From Centropus unirufus (Eukaryota > Chordata > Aves > Cuculiformes > Centropidae), in assembly GCA_013397695.1 (NCBI GenBank), contig VYZI01000018.1, forward strand, positions 1,992,481-2,056,480: a DNA stretch of 64,000 nucleotides, in the 5' to 3' direction. Shown here piece by piece: positions 62,563 through 64,000 of the stretch (its first letter is position 1; each line of letters opens with the position of its first letter). A model generated the notes under the pieces. The model saw nothing but the letters and a program-made list of their open reading frames with translations. It was not told the origin of the DNA and did not search any database. Both the position numbers and the translations under genes were made by a program.

Positions 62563-64000
62563 GACCGCTCTATTATGTGCCCTGTACATAACCTCAAGCC
62601 AAAGGCTGCATCGTATCTATCAAACCATAGAAAAATACCAGAGCCAAATCTTGGAGATTCTGAGTTTCCTAACACCTACCCCTCCATATTTCATATTGTT
62701 CTGGCTTTTCCTCTTTCTTTCCTGGTGCTAAATTATGTTGAACAACCATAAATCCTTTCCCGAAATCTACTTTGCATATAAGGAATTTCTAAGTGATTAT
62801 TGCAGAGCTATTTGTCAAGAAGGGATGAAGCAGGTGATCTGCAAAGTAGTAAGTTGGTTCATGTGACAACCCTGGTGTTAAATATGGGCTTGGTGATTCA
62901 GCACCAAGAGACAAATTCCAGTTATTAATAGGTAATGGCCAACTGCTAGAGGTGTTTATCAGTCAGTGCCTTTCTGAGGGAGCAAGGTCTTCCATAGGTT
63001 CATCTCTGAAGTTGCTCACCTTAGACATAAATTAACTCTATTTAAACATTTTGTTTCCACAATCCCTCCCTATTATAATTCTTAGCAAATCCTTCTAAAG
63101 CCTGTGTAAGAAGTAGCAACCATTAGTCAATGCCTTTTGTAATTTTCACAAGAAAATCTTGGAAATACTTGTCATATTTGAAAGCCAGCTTCTATCGCGT
63201 ACATTTACTGGTGCTTTCTTTGAAAAGACATTTGAGCTAAACAGAGGGCAAAACAAGGTCACTAGCATTATATCTCTACAGTGAGCTTGAAGAAATGAGT
63301 CAGGCTTACAGATGGAATGACAGTTTGCCTCGTCATGAGAACACACATCTTCAAAAGGTTCCTGCTTTGGAAAAATAAAGTAAAAACCATAAGGAACCAC
63401 TTAAGTAGGCTGCATAAATAATTTGCCATTTGTGAGCAATATATGCAAAATGATAGGACTGCAAGGACTGTATTTGATGGAAAAGCTTCTAACCATTTAA
63501 ACTGCCATCCTGGTGTTTATTACCTGAATCACCTCTGGGAGTCTGATAAACACCTGTGATCCGCTGGTAATTCAGGAAAGGAAGCAGCACTCTGCATGAC
63601 CTGCTTTTTTTTCTCTCGAGCAGTCATGGTGTAATAAACAGCGTACAGTGATTTTGAACATGCAAAGAATATATTTAGACAAGTTAAGGCTACTCCTCTT
63701 GGTTTAATGCTTAACAAAGCTAAACAGCAGAAACTAAGTGGTTTAGTGCTTCAATACAGTAATAGAAACAGAATGAAAAAGCAGATGACAATAGGGGCTA
63801 TTGGTACTTGGAAGGCAATTCAGTCATTTGGTTTAAAAATGAGAGTAAATGGTAAATGCCTTAAAGAGAAATAGCGGAAAAGCAAGCATTTCTTTTAAAT
63901 GATACGTTTTTGAAGTTACTACCTGACCAGTAAAGTAATAATTTCCTGAAAAGCAATATTTAAACATATCCATCATCATTTATATCTTGGACACATACTT
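62563..64000. other. Unannotated DNA, no gene seen
   Basis: There is no gene, RNA gene or recognised repeat to the end of the window. Short stop-free stretches only. Confidence 0.5.

Overview
The window looks like vertebrate, almost certainly bird, non-coding nuclear DNA. It is AT-rich with low CpG. Every stop-free stretch is short, and no chain of exons, ribosomal or transfer RNA gene, operon or phage-like gene cluster is visible. The diagnostic evidence is a set of CR1 (chicken repeat 1) non-LTR retrotransposon copies of clearly different ages. I see no functional protein-coding gene in the 64 kb. It is best read as an intergenic desert or part of a very long intron.

Layout: 1-7400 is unannotated sequence with conserved-element-like patches and one ancient repeat scrap. 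7405-9812 is a decayed sense CR1 covering the ORF2 endonuclease end and reverse transcriptase. It is split by a younger, 5'-truncated CR1 tail inserted antisense at 8138-8601. 11190-12020 is a much older CR1 whose reverse-transcriptase and C-terminal regions are still recognisable. 14551-14707 (sense), 22681-22805 (antisense) and 24815-25287 (antisense) are further CR1 3' ends. 27400-29830 is the block that most resembles developmental regulatory DNA: three high-complexity segments with homeodomain-type TAATTA sites and E-boxes. 36210-36281 is an old palindromic interspersed repeat. 41445-41575 and 62481-62562 resemble MIR-type CORE-SINEs. 44650-44800 is an ancient CR1 tail. 48860-49460 is another conserved-element candidate, carrying two RFX X-box-like sites. 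56260-56604 has a weak LTR-like layout. 58450-59850 and 32720-33125 are GC-richer blocks I cannot identify.

No genes work together here in the usual sense. The plausible biology is long-range cis-regulation plus a layered record of retrotransposon insertions. Repeat calls rest on remembered family consensus features. Regulatory calls rest on motif content and sequence complexity only, so they carry low confidence. A multi-species alignment or a RepeatMasker run would settle most of them.
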